Below, one piece after another: positions 17,216 through 25,743 of a stretch of DNA of 64,000 nucleotides. The translations under genes and the position numbers were made by a program. How positions within the stretch are numbered: position 1 is the stretch's first letter; each line of letters starts with the position of its first letter. The notes beneath the pieces are model-generated. The model was given only the letters and a program-made list of their open reading frames with translations. It searched no databases and was not told the origin of the DNA. Origin of the DNA: Bacteroidales bacterium UBA5072 (GTDB taxonomy: Bacteria > Bacteroidota > Bacteroidia > Bacteroidales > UBA10428); the NCBI GenBank assembly GCA_002415855.1, contig DIAS01000136.1, positions 59,107-123,106 of the forward strand, read 5' to 3'.

Positions 17216-19363
17216 ATGGGCAAAAGAAAGCAACATAAAAAGGACAAAAGCATTAATAAAAAGGAACTGACCAACAGCATACTGGCAGTTCTTTCAGCTC
17301 ACCCCAAAAAGGCATTCAATTACAGGCAGCTTGCTGCAGGTCTTCTGATCACTGATGCAGCAGAAAAAAGGCTCATTACCGAGATCTTATATGAACTTAA
17401 GGAAAAAGATGCGCTGGATGAAGTTTCCACTGGCAAGTTCAGACTAAAGGCAAAGGGGGGGTCGGTTATCGGCAAAGTGGACATGGCAAGAGGCGGTTAT
17501 GGTTATGTGGTTGCGGAAACCCTGAAGGAAGACATCTTTGTTTCACAGAATAACCTGAATCATGCCCTTGACGGAGATACAGTCAAGGTAATGGTATATG
17601 CCCATAAGAAATCACGAGCACTCGAGGGGGAAGTGATCGAGATCCTGGAAAGGGCAAGAGAAACTTACGTTGGCACAGTTGAGATTGCTGACAGGTATGC
17701 CTTTCTGACACCGGATAGCAGACAGATGCCCTTCGATCTGTTTATTCCCCTGGACAAGCTGAATGGTGCAGAAAACGGACAGAAAGCAATTGCGAAGCTC
17801 ACGGAATGGCCGCGCCGGGCAAAGAATCCATTTGGAGAGATCATTGAGGTGCTTGGAAACCAAGGAGAACATGAAACTGAAATGCATGCCATCCTTGCCG
17901 AATATGGTCTTCCCTTTAAGTTCACAGAGGACGTGGAGGAGGAGGCTGCCAGGATCAGTGACCGTATCAGTGAGGCGGAGTACAGGTCCAGGCGGGATTT
18001 CAGATCCATACCCACGCTCACAATCGATCCCGATGATGCCAAGGATTTTGATGATGCTCTGTCGATCAGACCGCTTAATGATGGCAAATGGGAGGTAGGG
18101 GTTCATATCGCCGATGTGACATATTATGTGGAGCCGGAAACCCTTATTGATGAAGAGGGCTTAAACCGGGCAACTTCGGTATATCTTGTGGACCGCGTTG
18201 TCCCCATGTTACCCGAGCGTCTGTCCAATTACATCTGTTCACTCCGTCCGAATGAGGAGAAACTATGCTTTTCTGCTGTTTTTATCATGAACGAGCAGGC
18301 GGATCTTGTGGATGAATGGTTTGGCAGGACAGTAATCAGGTCAGACAGAAGGTTCACTTACCGTGAAGCCCAAATGATAATTGATACGGGCAATGGTGAT
18401 TTAAGCAGGGAGGTATTAACATTGAACCGCCTGGCCAGGATACTGCGTGATAGGAGGTTCAAGTCCGGATCTGTAGCCTTTGAAAGAGAGGAAGTCAAGA
18501 TCGAGGTTGATGAAAAAGGCCGTCCGGTGAGAATTTATGCCAGTGAGCACTATCTTTCGAACGAACTGATTGAAGAATTCATGCTGCTTGCCAACAAAAG
18601 AGTTGCCGAATTCATTGGTAAGCCCGGGGATCAAGGTGAAAAGAGAACATTTGTGTACCGGATTCATGACAGGCCCGATCCGGAAAAACTGCAGAAGTTC
18701 TCTCATTTTATCCGTAAATTCGGATACAAGATTTCCCTGAAATCGGGAAAACAGACAGCTTTGTCATTAAACAGGCTGCTAGAGGATGTAAGAGGCACAC
18801 GTGAACAGGACATCGTTGAAAACCTTGCTTTACGAGCAATGGCAAAAGCCGAGTATTCCACTGGTAACATTGGTCACTATGGCCTAGCATTTGACTACTA
18901 TACACACTTTACCTCTCCCATACGACGATATCCTGACATGCTTGTTCACAGGTTGCTGGCGGATTATCTTGCCGGAGCTCATTCACGTAACCAGAAGAAA
19001 TATGAAAAGATGTGCCGGCATTCCTCAAAAATGGAGGTACTGGCCATGGAAGCCGAAAGGGCATCCATCAAATACAAACAGGCCGAGTTCATGAAGGATA
19101 AAGTTGGGCTCCAATTTGAGGGAGTAGTTTCCGGTGTGACCGAATGGGGAATATTTGTTGAAATTCTGGAGAACAAGTGCGAGGGAATGGTCCCGATCAG
19201 GGGACTGGCAGGTGATTTTTACGAGTATGACGAAGATAATTACTGCATTCGTGGGCGTCGTACCGGGAAAAAGTATCAGATGGGTGATCCGGTCCAGATT
19301 CAAGTGGTCAGGGTAAATATGGCCCGCAAGCAGATTGATTTTGCATTGGCAGAAGAGGAATAA
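17216..19363 (+). CDS. rnr: Ribonuclease R
   Basis: 715 residues, a usual RNase R length. A Lys-rich N-terminus and winged-helix region precede two cold-shock/OB domains, then the RNB catalytic domain with active-site aspartates in TIDPDDAKDFDDALS (about residues 270-284) and the HYGLAFDYYTHFTSPIRRYP motif. An S1 domain (FEGVVSGVTEWGIFVEIL) ends the protein. It degrades structured RNA 3' to 5' and takes part in mRNA and rRNA quality control. A TTTG at 17165 and TACCTTTT at 17192 give a weak promoter with a long 23 bp spacer. Confidence 0.95.
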   Translation: MGKRKQHKKDKSINKKELTNSILAVLSAHPKKAFNYRQLAAGLLITDAAEKRLITEILYELKEKDALDEVSTGKFRLKAKGGSVIGKVDMARGGYGYVVAETLKEDIFVSQNNLNHALDGDTVKVMVYAHKKSRALEGEVIEILERARETYVGTVEIADRYAFLTPDSRQMPFDLFIPLDKLNGAENGQKAIAKLTEWPRRAKNPFGEIIEVLGNQGEHETEMHAILAEYGLPFKFTEDVEEEAARISDRISEAEYRSRRDFRSIPTLTIDPDDAKDFDDALSIRPLNDGKWEVGVHIADVTYYVEPETLIDEEGLNRATSVYLVDRVVPMLPERLSNYICSLRPNEEKLCFSAVFIMNEQADLVDEWFGRTVIRSDRRFTYREAQMIIDTGNGDLSREVLTLNRLARILRDRRFKSGSVAFEREEVKIEVDEKGRPVRIYASEHYLSNELIEEFMLLANKRVAEFIGKPGDQGEKRTFVYRIHDRPDPEKLQKFSHFIRKFGYKISLKSGKQTALSLNRLLEDVRGTREQDIVENLALRAMAKAEYSTGNIGHYGLAFDYYTHFTSPIRRYPDMLVHRLLADYLAGAHSRNQKKYEKMCRHSSKMEVLAMEAERASIKYKQAEFMKDKVGLQFEGVVSGVTEWGIFVEILENKCEGMVPIRGLAGDFYEYDEDNYCIRGRRTGKKYQMGDPVQIQVVRVNMARKQIDFALAEEE

Positions 19364-19381
19364 TAAATATTTCGAATTCGC

Positions 19382-19424
19382 ACGGTCTGACTTACAGGTC
19401 ATGCTGTGCACCGTCGAGGCATGA
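19382..19424 (+). other. Two mutually exclusive stem-loops between rnr and spmAB
   Basis: Within the 90 bp gap, ACGGT (19382) can pair with ACCGT (19410), while TCATGC (19399) can pair with GCATGA (19419). The pairings are interleaved, so only one can form at a time. No T-run follows. This could be processing or attenuation structure, or chance. Confidence 0.25.
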
Positions 19425-19453
19425 TTATATACCGGTAAAAGACTTAATGTACC

Positions 19454-20740
19454 ATGATTCTGAATTACATCTGGATTGGTTTCTTCATCATCGGATTCCT
19501 TGTTGCAGCTTTCAGGGTATTTGGGTATTATTTCCGCGATTTCTTCCTGGATCATCTCAATCTTGTATTTACTATAGCTGACAGGGATGTATTTTCAGCT
19601 ATTGTGCAAAGTACATTTGAAATGGCTAAATCCAGCGTAGAGATATCCATTTACCTGATCGGCGTGATGACCCTGTGGCTGGGCATTATGAAAATCGGTG
19701 AAAGAGGCGGTGCTGTCAGTGCACTCTCTCGGTTGATGAATCCATTGTTCAGCCGGATCTTTCCCGGTATACCAAAAAATCACCCGGCCATGGGATCCAT
19801 CATGATGAATTTCAGTGCCAACATGCTTGGACTGGATAACGCAGCCACACCCCTGGGTCTGAAAGCCATGAAGGAATTGCAGGAAGTAAACCCGGATCCG
19901 GCAAAGGCCTCGGATTCGCAGATTATGTTTCTGGTGCTGAATACTTCCAGTCTGACCATTATCCCCATCAGCATTCTGGCCATGAGAATGGCCAACGGAG
20001 CTAAGGTTCCTACTGATATTTTCATTCCGATGATCCTGGCTACTTACTTCTCCACCATGGCAGGATTGTTGTTTGTCGCGATCAGACAGAGAATCAATTT
20101 ATTCAATAAAGTTGTTGTGGCTTACCTTACCGGGATCACGGCAATTATTGCCGGGATTATCTGGTACCTCAGCGTTCTGCCGCAAGCAGTGATGTCCACT
20201 CGTACAGGGTTTGCAGGGAATTTCCTGTTGTTCCTTGTTATCATCATTTTCATCGTCCTTGGCATCCGAAAGAAGGTCAACCTATACGAAACCTTTATCG
20301 AAGGGGCCAAAGAAGGCTTTGAGGTTGCGGTAAAAATCATTCCTTACCTGGTGGCTATGCTGGTTGCGGTTGGTGTTTTCAGGGCTTCTGGTTCCCTTGA
20401 CTTTCTGATCGGGGGAGTCGGAAGTTTTTTTACACTTTTTGGAATGGACACCCGTTTTGTGGATGCCCTTCCGGTAGCATTCATGAAACCACTGAGCGGC
20501 AGCGGGGCAAGGGGGCTGATGGTAGAGATCATGCAGCATTTCGGACCGGATTCCTTCGCCGGAAGGCTGGCCTGCATTATGCAGGGATCCACGGAAACAA
20601 CCTTCTATACCGTTGCAGTCTACTATGGTGCCGTAAATATTCGCAATACGCGTTATACGATTCCGGGAGGACTATTTGCTGACCTGGCGGGTGTTATTGC
20701 CTCTATATTTATTGCTTACTTGTTCTTTGGAAAGGGTTGA
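19454..20740 (+). CDS. Fused SpmA-SpmB nucleoside recognition (Gate) domain membrane protein
   Basis: 428 residues, hydrophobic throughout. The N-terminal half resembles SpmA (GLDNAATPLGLKAMKELQEV, LNTSSLTIIPISILAMRM) and the C-terminal half SpmB (SGARGLMVEIMQHFGPDSF, GSTETTFYTVAVYYGAVNI). In Bacillus the two are separate spore-maturation proteins; in Gram-negative bacteria a fused form is common and has no known role in spores. The Gate domain suggests a transporter, substrate unknown. It ends 8 bp from the convergent outer-membrane protein gene. Confidence 0.88.
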   Translation: MILNYIWIGFFIIGFLVAAFRVFGYYFRDFFLDHLNLVFTIADRDVFSAIVQSTFEMAKSSVEISIYLIGVMTLWLGIMKIGERGGAVSALSRLMNPLFSRIFPGIPKNHPAMGSIMMNFSANMLGLDNAATPLGLKAMKELQEVNPDPAKASDSQIMFLVLNTSSLTIIPISILAMRMANGAKVPTDIFIPMILATYFSTMAGLLFVAIRQRINLFNKVVVAYLTGITAIIAGIIWYLSVLPQAVMSTRTGFAGNFLLFLVIIIFIVLGIRKKVNLYETFIEGAKEGFEVAVKIIPYLVAMLVAVGVFRASGSLDFLIGGVGSFFTLFGMDTRFVDALPVAFMKPLSGSGARGLMVEIMQHFGPDSFAGRLACIMQGSTETTFYTVAVYYGAVNIRNTRYTIPGGLFADLAGVIASIFIAYLFFGKG

Positions 20741-20748
20741 CGATTCTA

Positions 20749-21381
20749 CTATTTCAGCAGGTAGCAGATCCCAAAGGACAGATAATTGTTAAAATCTCCG
20801 CCTGAATTTCCGAAAAGTTGCCCGAACCAGGAATAATAGGCTCCGGCAGTGTCGATATCACGAATGGAAAGTATCGAATAGGAATAACGCAGGTTCAGGG
20901 ATAATTTGGGAAGGATGTTGATGTCAATGCCCACGAGTGTTCCAAGATCGAATTTTTTAAATTCAACGAGGTATTCTTCCGGAAGTTTGCCATCATCGTC
21001 CTCACCCTGAGCGGCAAAAAGGTAGCCAGGCACCAATCCAAGTTCCACAGACCCAAACTGTTTAATTTTAAGAGCCAGTAAAACGGGCAGATCAATATAA
21101 TGCAGGCTCAGCTTGTAAAATCCAGTGTTGTCCTCCGAGGCCGGATTTCTGGCTCCCCGGCCGGTATACTTGATCTCAAGCTGGGCATCCAGGTAAGATG
21201 TCAATGCTGTATTCACAAATACACCTCCCTGAAGGCCGGCCTTATCAAAACCTGCATAGGAATCACCGTCGACCTGCGAGGCAGTGAAACCAAAAACAAG
21301 ACCGCCATGGAAGGTTTGTGAAAGACCGGCAAGAGATCCGGATGTTAACAAAACCATCAGCACGAACCGTTTCATCAGCAT
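20749..21381 (-). CDS. Outer-membrane beta-barrel protein (PorT-like family)
   Basis: 210 residues. A signal peptide of about 20 residues (ending LAGLSQ) is followed by short amphipathic strands with GLVFGFTASQVDGD, LDAQLEIKYTGRGARN, YIDLPVLLALKIKQFGSV and LSLNLRYSYSILSIRD, as in OMP_b-brl_2 proteins of Bacteroidota. Eight to ten strands are likely. Specific function unknown; similarity to PorT is at fold level only. Its first codon overlaps the sirtuin stop (TAATG), so it is probably translated from the same transcript; an internal ATG two codons later is also possible. Confidence 0.78.
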   Translation of the reverse strand: MLMKRFVLMVLLTSGSLAGLSQTFHGGLVFGFTASQVDGDSYAGFDKAGLQGGVFVNTALTSYLDAQLEIKYTGRGARNPASEDNTGFYKLSLHYIDLPVLLALKIKQFGSVELGLVPGYLFAAQGEDDDGKLPEEYLVEFKKFDLGTLVGIDINILPKLSLNLRYSYSILSIRDIDTAGAYYSWFGQLFGNSGGDFNNYLSFGICYLLK

Positions 21382-22079
21382 TAGGCCTCCAGGTATTCTT
21401 TGAGCAGTCTCTCTTTCAATACAGCAACTCCTTTACCAGCCTTTTCCTTGATAAAATTAATGTGACGGTAGATTGGCACAGCAACATCGTTAGGGTCGAT
21501 CAGGAATACGGGGACGTTTTTTGGTGCGAAATCGATCAGTCCTGCAGCAGGATAAACCACCATGGAAGTTCCGATCACCACAAAAATATCGGCTGCCGAA
21601 GTAATCGCAGCAGCCTCTTCAATGGCGGGCACAGCTTCGCCAAACCACACAATATCCGGTCTGAGCTGGAATCCTTTTTCACAGGTATCACCTGCGTAAA
21701 TTGGTTTATAACCGATTTCATAAACAAGATCAGGATCTCCCGTGCTTCTTACACGGGTAAGTATCCCGTGCAGGTGCAGCACTTTGGTGCTCCCGGCTTT
21801 TTCGTGCAGGTTATCAACATTTTGCGTGATGATCTGCAGGTCGAAATACTTTTCAAGATCTGCAAGTAATTTATGTCCTTCATTGGGGACGGCATCTTTC
21901 AGCTGAGCGCGCCGTTCATTGTAAAAACGCAATACAAGATCCATATTTTTGGTCCATCCGGTAAAGCTGGCAACCTCCATTACATCATAATCCTCCCACA
22001 ATCCGCCTGATTCCCGGAAAGTCTTCAACCCGCTTTCGGAGCTCATACCTGAACCAGTGAGCACAACAAGCTTTTTCAT
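21381..22079 (-). CDS. Sir2-family NAD-dependent protein deacylase, zinc-less type
   Basis: 232 residues. The NAD-binding GSGMSSESGLKTFRESGG, the QNVDNLHEKAG motif, the catalytic histidine in LHLHG and the closing VIGTSMVVYPAAGL are all present. The four zinc-binding cysteines of standard sirtuins are missing: the protein holds a single Cys (in AGDTCEKG). A similar zinc-less form occurs in Bacteroides relatives. Sirtuins remove acyl groups from lysine using NAD+; the acyl preference here cannot be read. It is followed directly by an outer-membrane protein gene and is divergent from the Wzc-like kinase. Confidence 0.85.
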   Translation of the reverse strand: MKKLVVLTGSGMSSESGLKTFRESGGLWEDYDVMEVASFTGWTKNMDLVLRFYNERRAQLKDAVPNEGHKLLADLEKYFDLQIITQNVDNLHEKAGSTKVLHLHGILTRVRSTGDPDLVYEIGYKPIYAGDTCEKGFQLRPDIVWFGEAVPAIEEAAAITSAADIFVVIGTSMVVYPAAGLIDFAPKNVPVFLIDPNDVAVPIYRHINFIKEKAGKGVAVLKERLLKEYLEA

Positions 22080-22121
22080 GCATAAATGTTAGGGGTAACA
22101 AATATAGGATTTTTATTTTAC

Positions 22122-22129
22122 TATCTTTA
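22122..22129 (+). promoter_or_regulatory. Candidate -7 box for the Wzc-like kinase gene
   Basis: TATCTTTA matches TAnnTTTG in 7 of 8 positions and lies 28 bp before the ATG at 22158. It argues against the in-frame upstream start at 22086. No clear -33 element. Confidence 0.4.
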
Positions 22130-22157
22130 CACGTTTCATATTCAGCAATTAAGACAC

Positions 22158-24590
22158 ATGGAACAATATCCTGAAATTTACCGGGAAGAGGAGAGCATTG
22201 ATATCAAAAAGTATCTTTACCGGATTCTTTACAACTGGTGGTGGTTCGCGCTATCAATATTTGTTGCCCTTACCATTGCGTATCTGGTAAATCGTTATGC
22301 CGAAGATGTTTACAGGGCAAATTGTTCGGTAATTATAGCCAATGAAAATACCCCCCGCGGGGATATCGAAAGCATTATTGAAGACCTGACCAACGTCAGA
22401 AACAGGAGAACCAAAGCAGTTGTGCAGAATGAGATCACAGTGCTTAAATCTTACAAAATGGCGCAAGCCACAATTCAGAATCTCGATTTTAATATATCCT
22501 ATACTGCAGTCGGACGGAGGGGGATTGCTGAATCAAAACTTTACAGCAGTTCACCATTCATCGTAATACCTGATACCACCCTCCCGAATCAGTTCAATTA
22601 TCCCGTAAACGTTACCATTCTTTCTCCCACAACTTACAAGCTGACCATTGATGATAAATATGGGATATCCCGGGTCATGTATTTCGGCCAGACTTTTGAA
22701 CATGAAAATTTTAATTTCAGGTTGCTGCCCAGAAATCCCGAAAGTCTGAAAAACCTGAGCAACTTTCCATTGAAATATTACTTTGTCATGCATGACCTCA
22801 ATGGATTGATTAACAAATATCGGGCAGGACTGGAGGTGGAAGTGAATGATGAAAAGGGGTCCATACTTACGTTATCCCTTACCGGTCCTAATAAAGAACA
22901 AATCTGCGATTACCTGAATAAACTTTCCAGGATATACATCCAATCAAATCTGGATGAAAAGAATACCACATCATCCAATACGATCAAGTTCATTGATGAA
23001 CAGCTCAGGGAGATCATTGATTCATTGCAGATTGCCGGGATCAGGTTACAGAACTTCCGCTCTGCGAACAGGATAATCAATATCAGTCAGGAGGGGAACG
23101 CCTTGTTTCAGCAGATGGAGTTACTGAATGCTGAAAAGGCAGAAATTGCCATTAAAGGGAGCTATTTCGAATACATAAAGGGATACATTACTGCCAAAAA
23201 GGACAATATAGAAATTATTGCCCCTTCGGTTATGGGTATCCAGGATGCGTTGCTTAATTCACTCGTATCGCAGATCAACGAACTTAACACGGAACGCCGG
23301 GATCTCAAGTTCAGCTCAAGCGAGAACAATCCTAAGCTTACCATGATAACCATGCAGATTGAGAACCTGCGGATGGACATTCTTGAAAATGTAAATAATC
23401 TGATTGCTTCCAATAACATATCCATGAAGGGATTGAGCAATCGCATCAACGATCTTGAAAAGGAAATTCAGAAGCTCCCTTTTACTGAACGACAGCTCAT
23501 CAACATACAGCGGGAGTTCAATGTAAATGACCAGATTTATACATTCCTGCTTGAAAAGCGAGCAGAAGCTGGCATTACAAAAGCTTCCAACACGCCTGAT
23601 CACAGGCTGCTCGATATTGCCAAACCCGAAAATGCCGTGATGATCAAGCCCAAAACCTCCATGAATTATATGATGGCTCTGGTTTTGGGGGGAATACTGC
23701 CTTTGATGCTCCTGATCCTGATTGAGTATTTCAACAATAAAATTGTTGACAGAAAAGACATTGAGCAGCAAACTGCCGTTCCCATCCTGGGTTCGATAGG
23801 TCACAATGATAAATCCTTTGATCTTCCGGTTTTTGAAAACCCCAAATCGGCTCTTGCAGAGTCATTCAGATCATTGCGTGCAAACCTCCAGTACTTGTTA
23901 AAGAATGAAACCCATAAGATCATTTCCATATCGTCAACGATTAGCGGAGAAGGCAAAACCTTTTGTGCCGCCAATCTGGCAGCTATTCTTGCCATGGCAG
24001 GGCGTAAAACACTCCTGGTAAGTCTTGATCTTCGGAAACCCAAAATTCACAAGATATTCAGTCTGGAGAACCAATCAGGCATCAGCACTTACCTGGCAGG
24101 GATGAATGGTTTGGAATCGATTGTACATCCTACCAATGTGGATAATCTGGATGTGGCTATCTCAGGCCCTGTCCCCCCCAATCCTGCAGAGCTTATTGAG
24201 TCGTCGAGGATGGCTGAGTTCATGGTCCGGATGAAAAAGGAATATGAATTCCTGGTTATTGATACACCTCCTATCGCGATCGTTACTGATGCGCTGCTTT
24301 TAAAAGAGATGGTGGATATCCATGTTTTTGTGATAAGGCACGGTTATTCCAGCAAAGAGGTCCTGCAACTGGTAGAAGACCTTTACACCAAACGTGGATT
24401 AAAAAATATGGCCCTGCTTGTCAATGATGTGCAAACCAAAGGTTATTATGGATATTCGTACCGGTATGGCTACGGTTACGGCTACGGTTACGGCTATGGG
24501 TATGGCTATGAGCATGGTTACTATGATGAAGGCACCTCACAGGTTGTGAAGATACCCCGTAAACTATTCAAGATCCTCAAAAGGAAATAA
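22158..24590 (+). CDS. Wzc-like polysaccharide co-polymerase with BY-kinase domain
   Basis: 810 residues from the ATG at 22158. A Wzz domain starts with a membrane helix (YNWWWFALSIFVALTIAYLV). A long periplasmic helical part follows, then a GNVR-like segment (LPFTERQLINIQREFNVND), a second helix near residue 505 (MMALVLGGILPLMLLILI), and a cytoplasmic tyrosine kinase with Walker A SGEGKT, Walker A' (LVSLDLRKPK) and Walker B (FLVIDTPP). The tail holds 14 tyrosines in about 30 residues, mostly Tyr-Gly pairs. Such proteins control chain length and export of capsule or exopolysaccharide by cyclic tail phosphorylation. It stands alone; the Wza-like partner is 16 kb away. Confidence 0.92.
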   Translation: MEQYPEIYREEESIDIKKYLYRILYNWWWFALSIFVALTIAYLVNRYAEDVYRANCSVIIANENTPRGDIESIIEDLTNVRNRRTKAVVQNEITVLKSYKMAQATIQNLDFNISYTAVGRRGIAESKLYSSSPFIVIPDTTLPNQFNYPVNVTILSPTTYKLTIDDKYGISRVMYFGQTFEHENFNFRLLPRNPESLKNLSNFPLKYYFVMHDLNGLINKYRAGLEVEVNDEKGSILTLSLTGPNKEQICDYLNKLSRIYIQSNLDEKNTTSSNTIKFIDEQLREIIDSLQIAGIRLQNFRSANRIINISQEGNALFQQMELLNAEKAEIAIKGSYFEYIKGYITAKKDNIEIIAPSVMGIQDALLNSLVSQINELNTERRDLKFSSSENNPKLTMITMQIENLRMDILENVNNLIASNNISMKGLSNRINDLEKEIQKLPFTERQLINIQREFNVNDQIYTFLLEKRAEAGITKASNTPDHRLLDIAKPENAVMIKPKTSMNYMMALVLGGILPLMLLILIEYFNNKIVDRKDIEQQTAVPILGSIGHNDKSFDLPVFENPKSALAESFRSLRANLQYLLKNETHKIISISSTISGEGKTFCAANLAAILAMAGRKTLLVSLDLRKPKIHKIFSLENQSGISTYLAGMNGLESIVHPTNVDNLDVAISGPVPPNPAELIESSRMAEFMVRMKKEYEFLVIDTPPIAIVTDALLLKEMVDIHVFVIRHGYSSKEVLQLVEDLYTKRGLKNMALLVNDVQTKGYYGYSYRYGYGYGYGYGYGYGYEHGYYDEGTSQVVKIPRKLFKILKRK
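24465..24512 (+). repeat. Hexamer repeat TAYGGN encoding (Tyr-Gly)n in the kinase tail
   Basis: Seven tandem hexamers of the form TAC/TAT-GGN followed by TATGAG. Each unit adds one Tyr-Gly pair. Gain or loss of a unit keeps the frame, so the number of phosphorylatable tyrosines could vary between strains. Confidence 0.75.
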
Positions 24591-24617
24591 AGGTTCCTGC
24601 CATCAGGTTGCAGGTTA

Positions 24618-25469
24618 TCATCCTCCCGTCGTCACGAATGTTCCGGCTCTTCTGAGGTGCTTTGGCGTCAGACAGAGGACGGGAATTTCAGCCTGATTAA
24701 GGATTTGATGTGCTGTATTGCCCATTATCAGGCTAAGACCTGAAGGCTGTTCGGTGGTTATGGAAATCAAATCGGCCTTTATGGTATTTGCATAATTAAT
24801 GATCAGTTCAGGAACATTGTCTCCGAAAACCTCATTGCTCTCACAATGTACCTTGCCTTCGACATACCCGGCAACCTGACTGGTATAGGACCTGATCTTC
24901 TGCATATTTCTCTCCCCCCGTGATTTCTGAACCCCGACAACATGAATTTCTGCTCCGAACAGCTTGGCCACTTCCGTTGTAAAAGGGACCTTCTGCCTGG
25001 AATCAGCTGACAGATCAACGGGCAATACGATGCGTGATATCTCGCCCGGGCAGTAATTTTTCCGAAGCGTAATGACAGGGCTCTGAGTGGCAGAGATAAT
25101 ACGAAAGGCATTGCTTCCGATAAAAAGTTCCTGAAATCCAGATGCGCCATGCGTGGAGGCGGCAATAATCGCATCAGGCAGTTCAGCGGCCAGGGCAACA
25201 ACTTCCTGATAGATCCTGCCCTTTTTAATGACAAAACCTATTTTGGAATTATTTCCTAGCTGAGGTTGATAATCATGGATAATTCGCGTGAAACTGTCCT
25301 CCGCTACTTTCTGTTCTTCCTCCTGCGCAGATTTATCAGTGTCGGATGATTTGTGCAACACGTATACCAATTGAATACTGACCGAAGTTCTTTTTGAGAA
25401 CAGGATGGCCATTTTCAGACCATTCAACGATTCCGTAGAAAAATCGATTGGCACAATGAAGTTTTTCAT
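24618..25469 (-). CDS. Universal stress protein with two UspA domains
   Basis: 283 residues. The first UspA domain (1-140) opens with FIVPIDFSTESLNGLKMAI and ends with GSNAFRIISATQSPVITLRK; the second (about 148-275) opens with VLPVDLSADSRQKV and ends with GNTAHQILNQAEIPVLCL. ATP-binding G-x2-G-x9 motifs are only partly conserved. Usp proteins accumulate under stress or growth arrest; molecular roles vary. Convergent with the kinase gene; a CCTGC/GCAGG stem (24596-24614) lies between them. A TATATTTA box sits at 25504-25511 on the minus strand. Confidence 0.85.
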   Translation of the reverse strand: MKNFIVPIDFSTESLNGLKMAILFSKRTSVSIQLVYVLHKSSDTDKSAQEEEQKVAEDSFTRIIHDYQPQLGNNSKIGFVIKKGRIYQEVVALAAELPDAIIAASTHGASGFQELFIGSNAFRIISATQSPVITLRKNYCPGEISRIVLPVDLSADSRQKVPFTTEVAKLFGAEIHVVGVQKSRGERNMQKIRSYTSQVAGYVEGKVHCESNEVFGDNVPELIINYANTIKADLISITTEQPSGLSLIMGNTAHQILNQAEIPVLCLTPKHLRRAGTFVTTGG

Positions 25470-25641
25470 ACAGGCAGTATTTTGAATATGATCGAATTAA
25501 GACTAAATATAGTTATTTTCCGGTTACGGCATGTAATAGACCTTCAGAAATATTAGAGCGATGTTCCGGTCCTCAAATAAAACCACAGTATTTTAGAAGT
25601 AATACAAAAAAACACTATTTTTAGACCGTTGTGAATACAAT

Positions 25642-25679
25642 CGGTGGGATATAGCATTTTATTCCACCGCCTTCGTTTT
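25642..25679 (+). other. Stem-loop in the leader of the ROK kinase gene
   Basis: CGGTGGGAT (25642) pairs with ATTCCACCG (25671) with one mismatch; TTCGTTTTTA follows. A TATTTTTA box at 25616-25623 could be the -7 of this gene, which would place the hairpin in the leader. It resembles an attenuator, but no ligand domain is recognisable. The rest of the 274 bp gap (25470-25743) shows only divergent promoter-like sequence. Confidence 0.35.
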
Positions 25680-25743
25680 TATAGCAATCCACCCGTACGG
25701 GATATCGACGGGGACTATTGATGAATTATAAAAAATATCTGAT

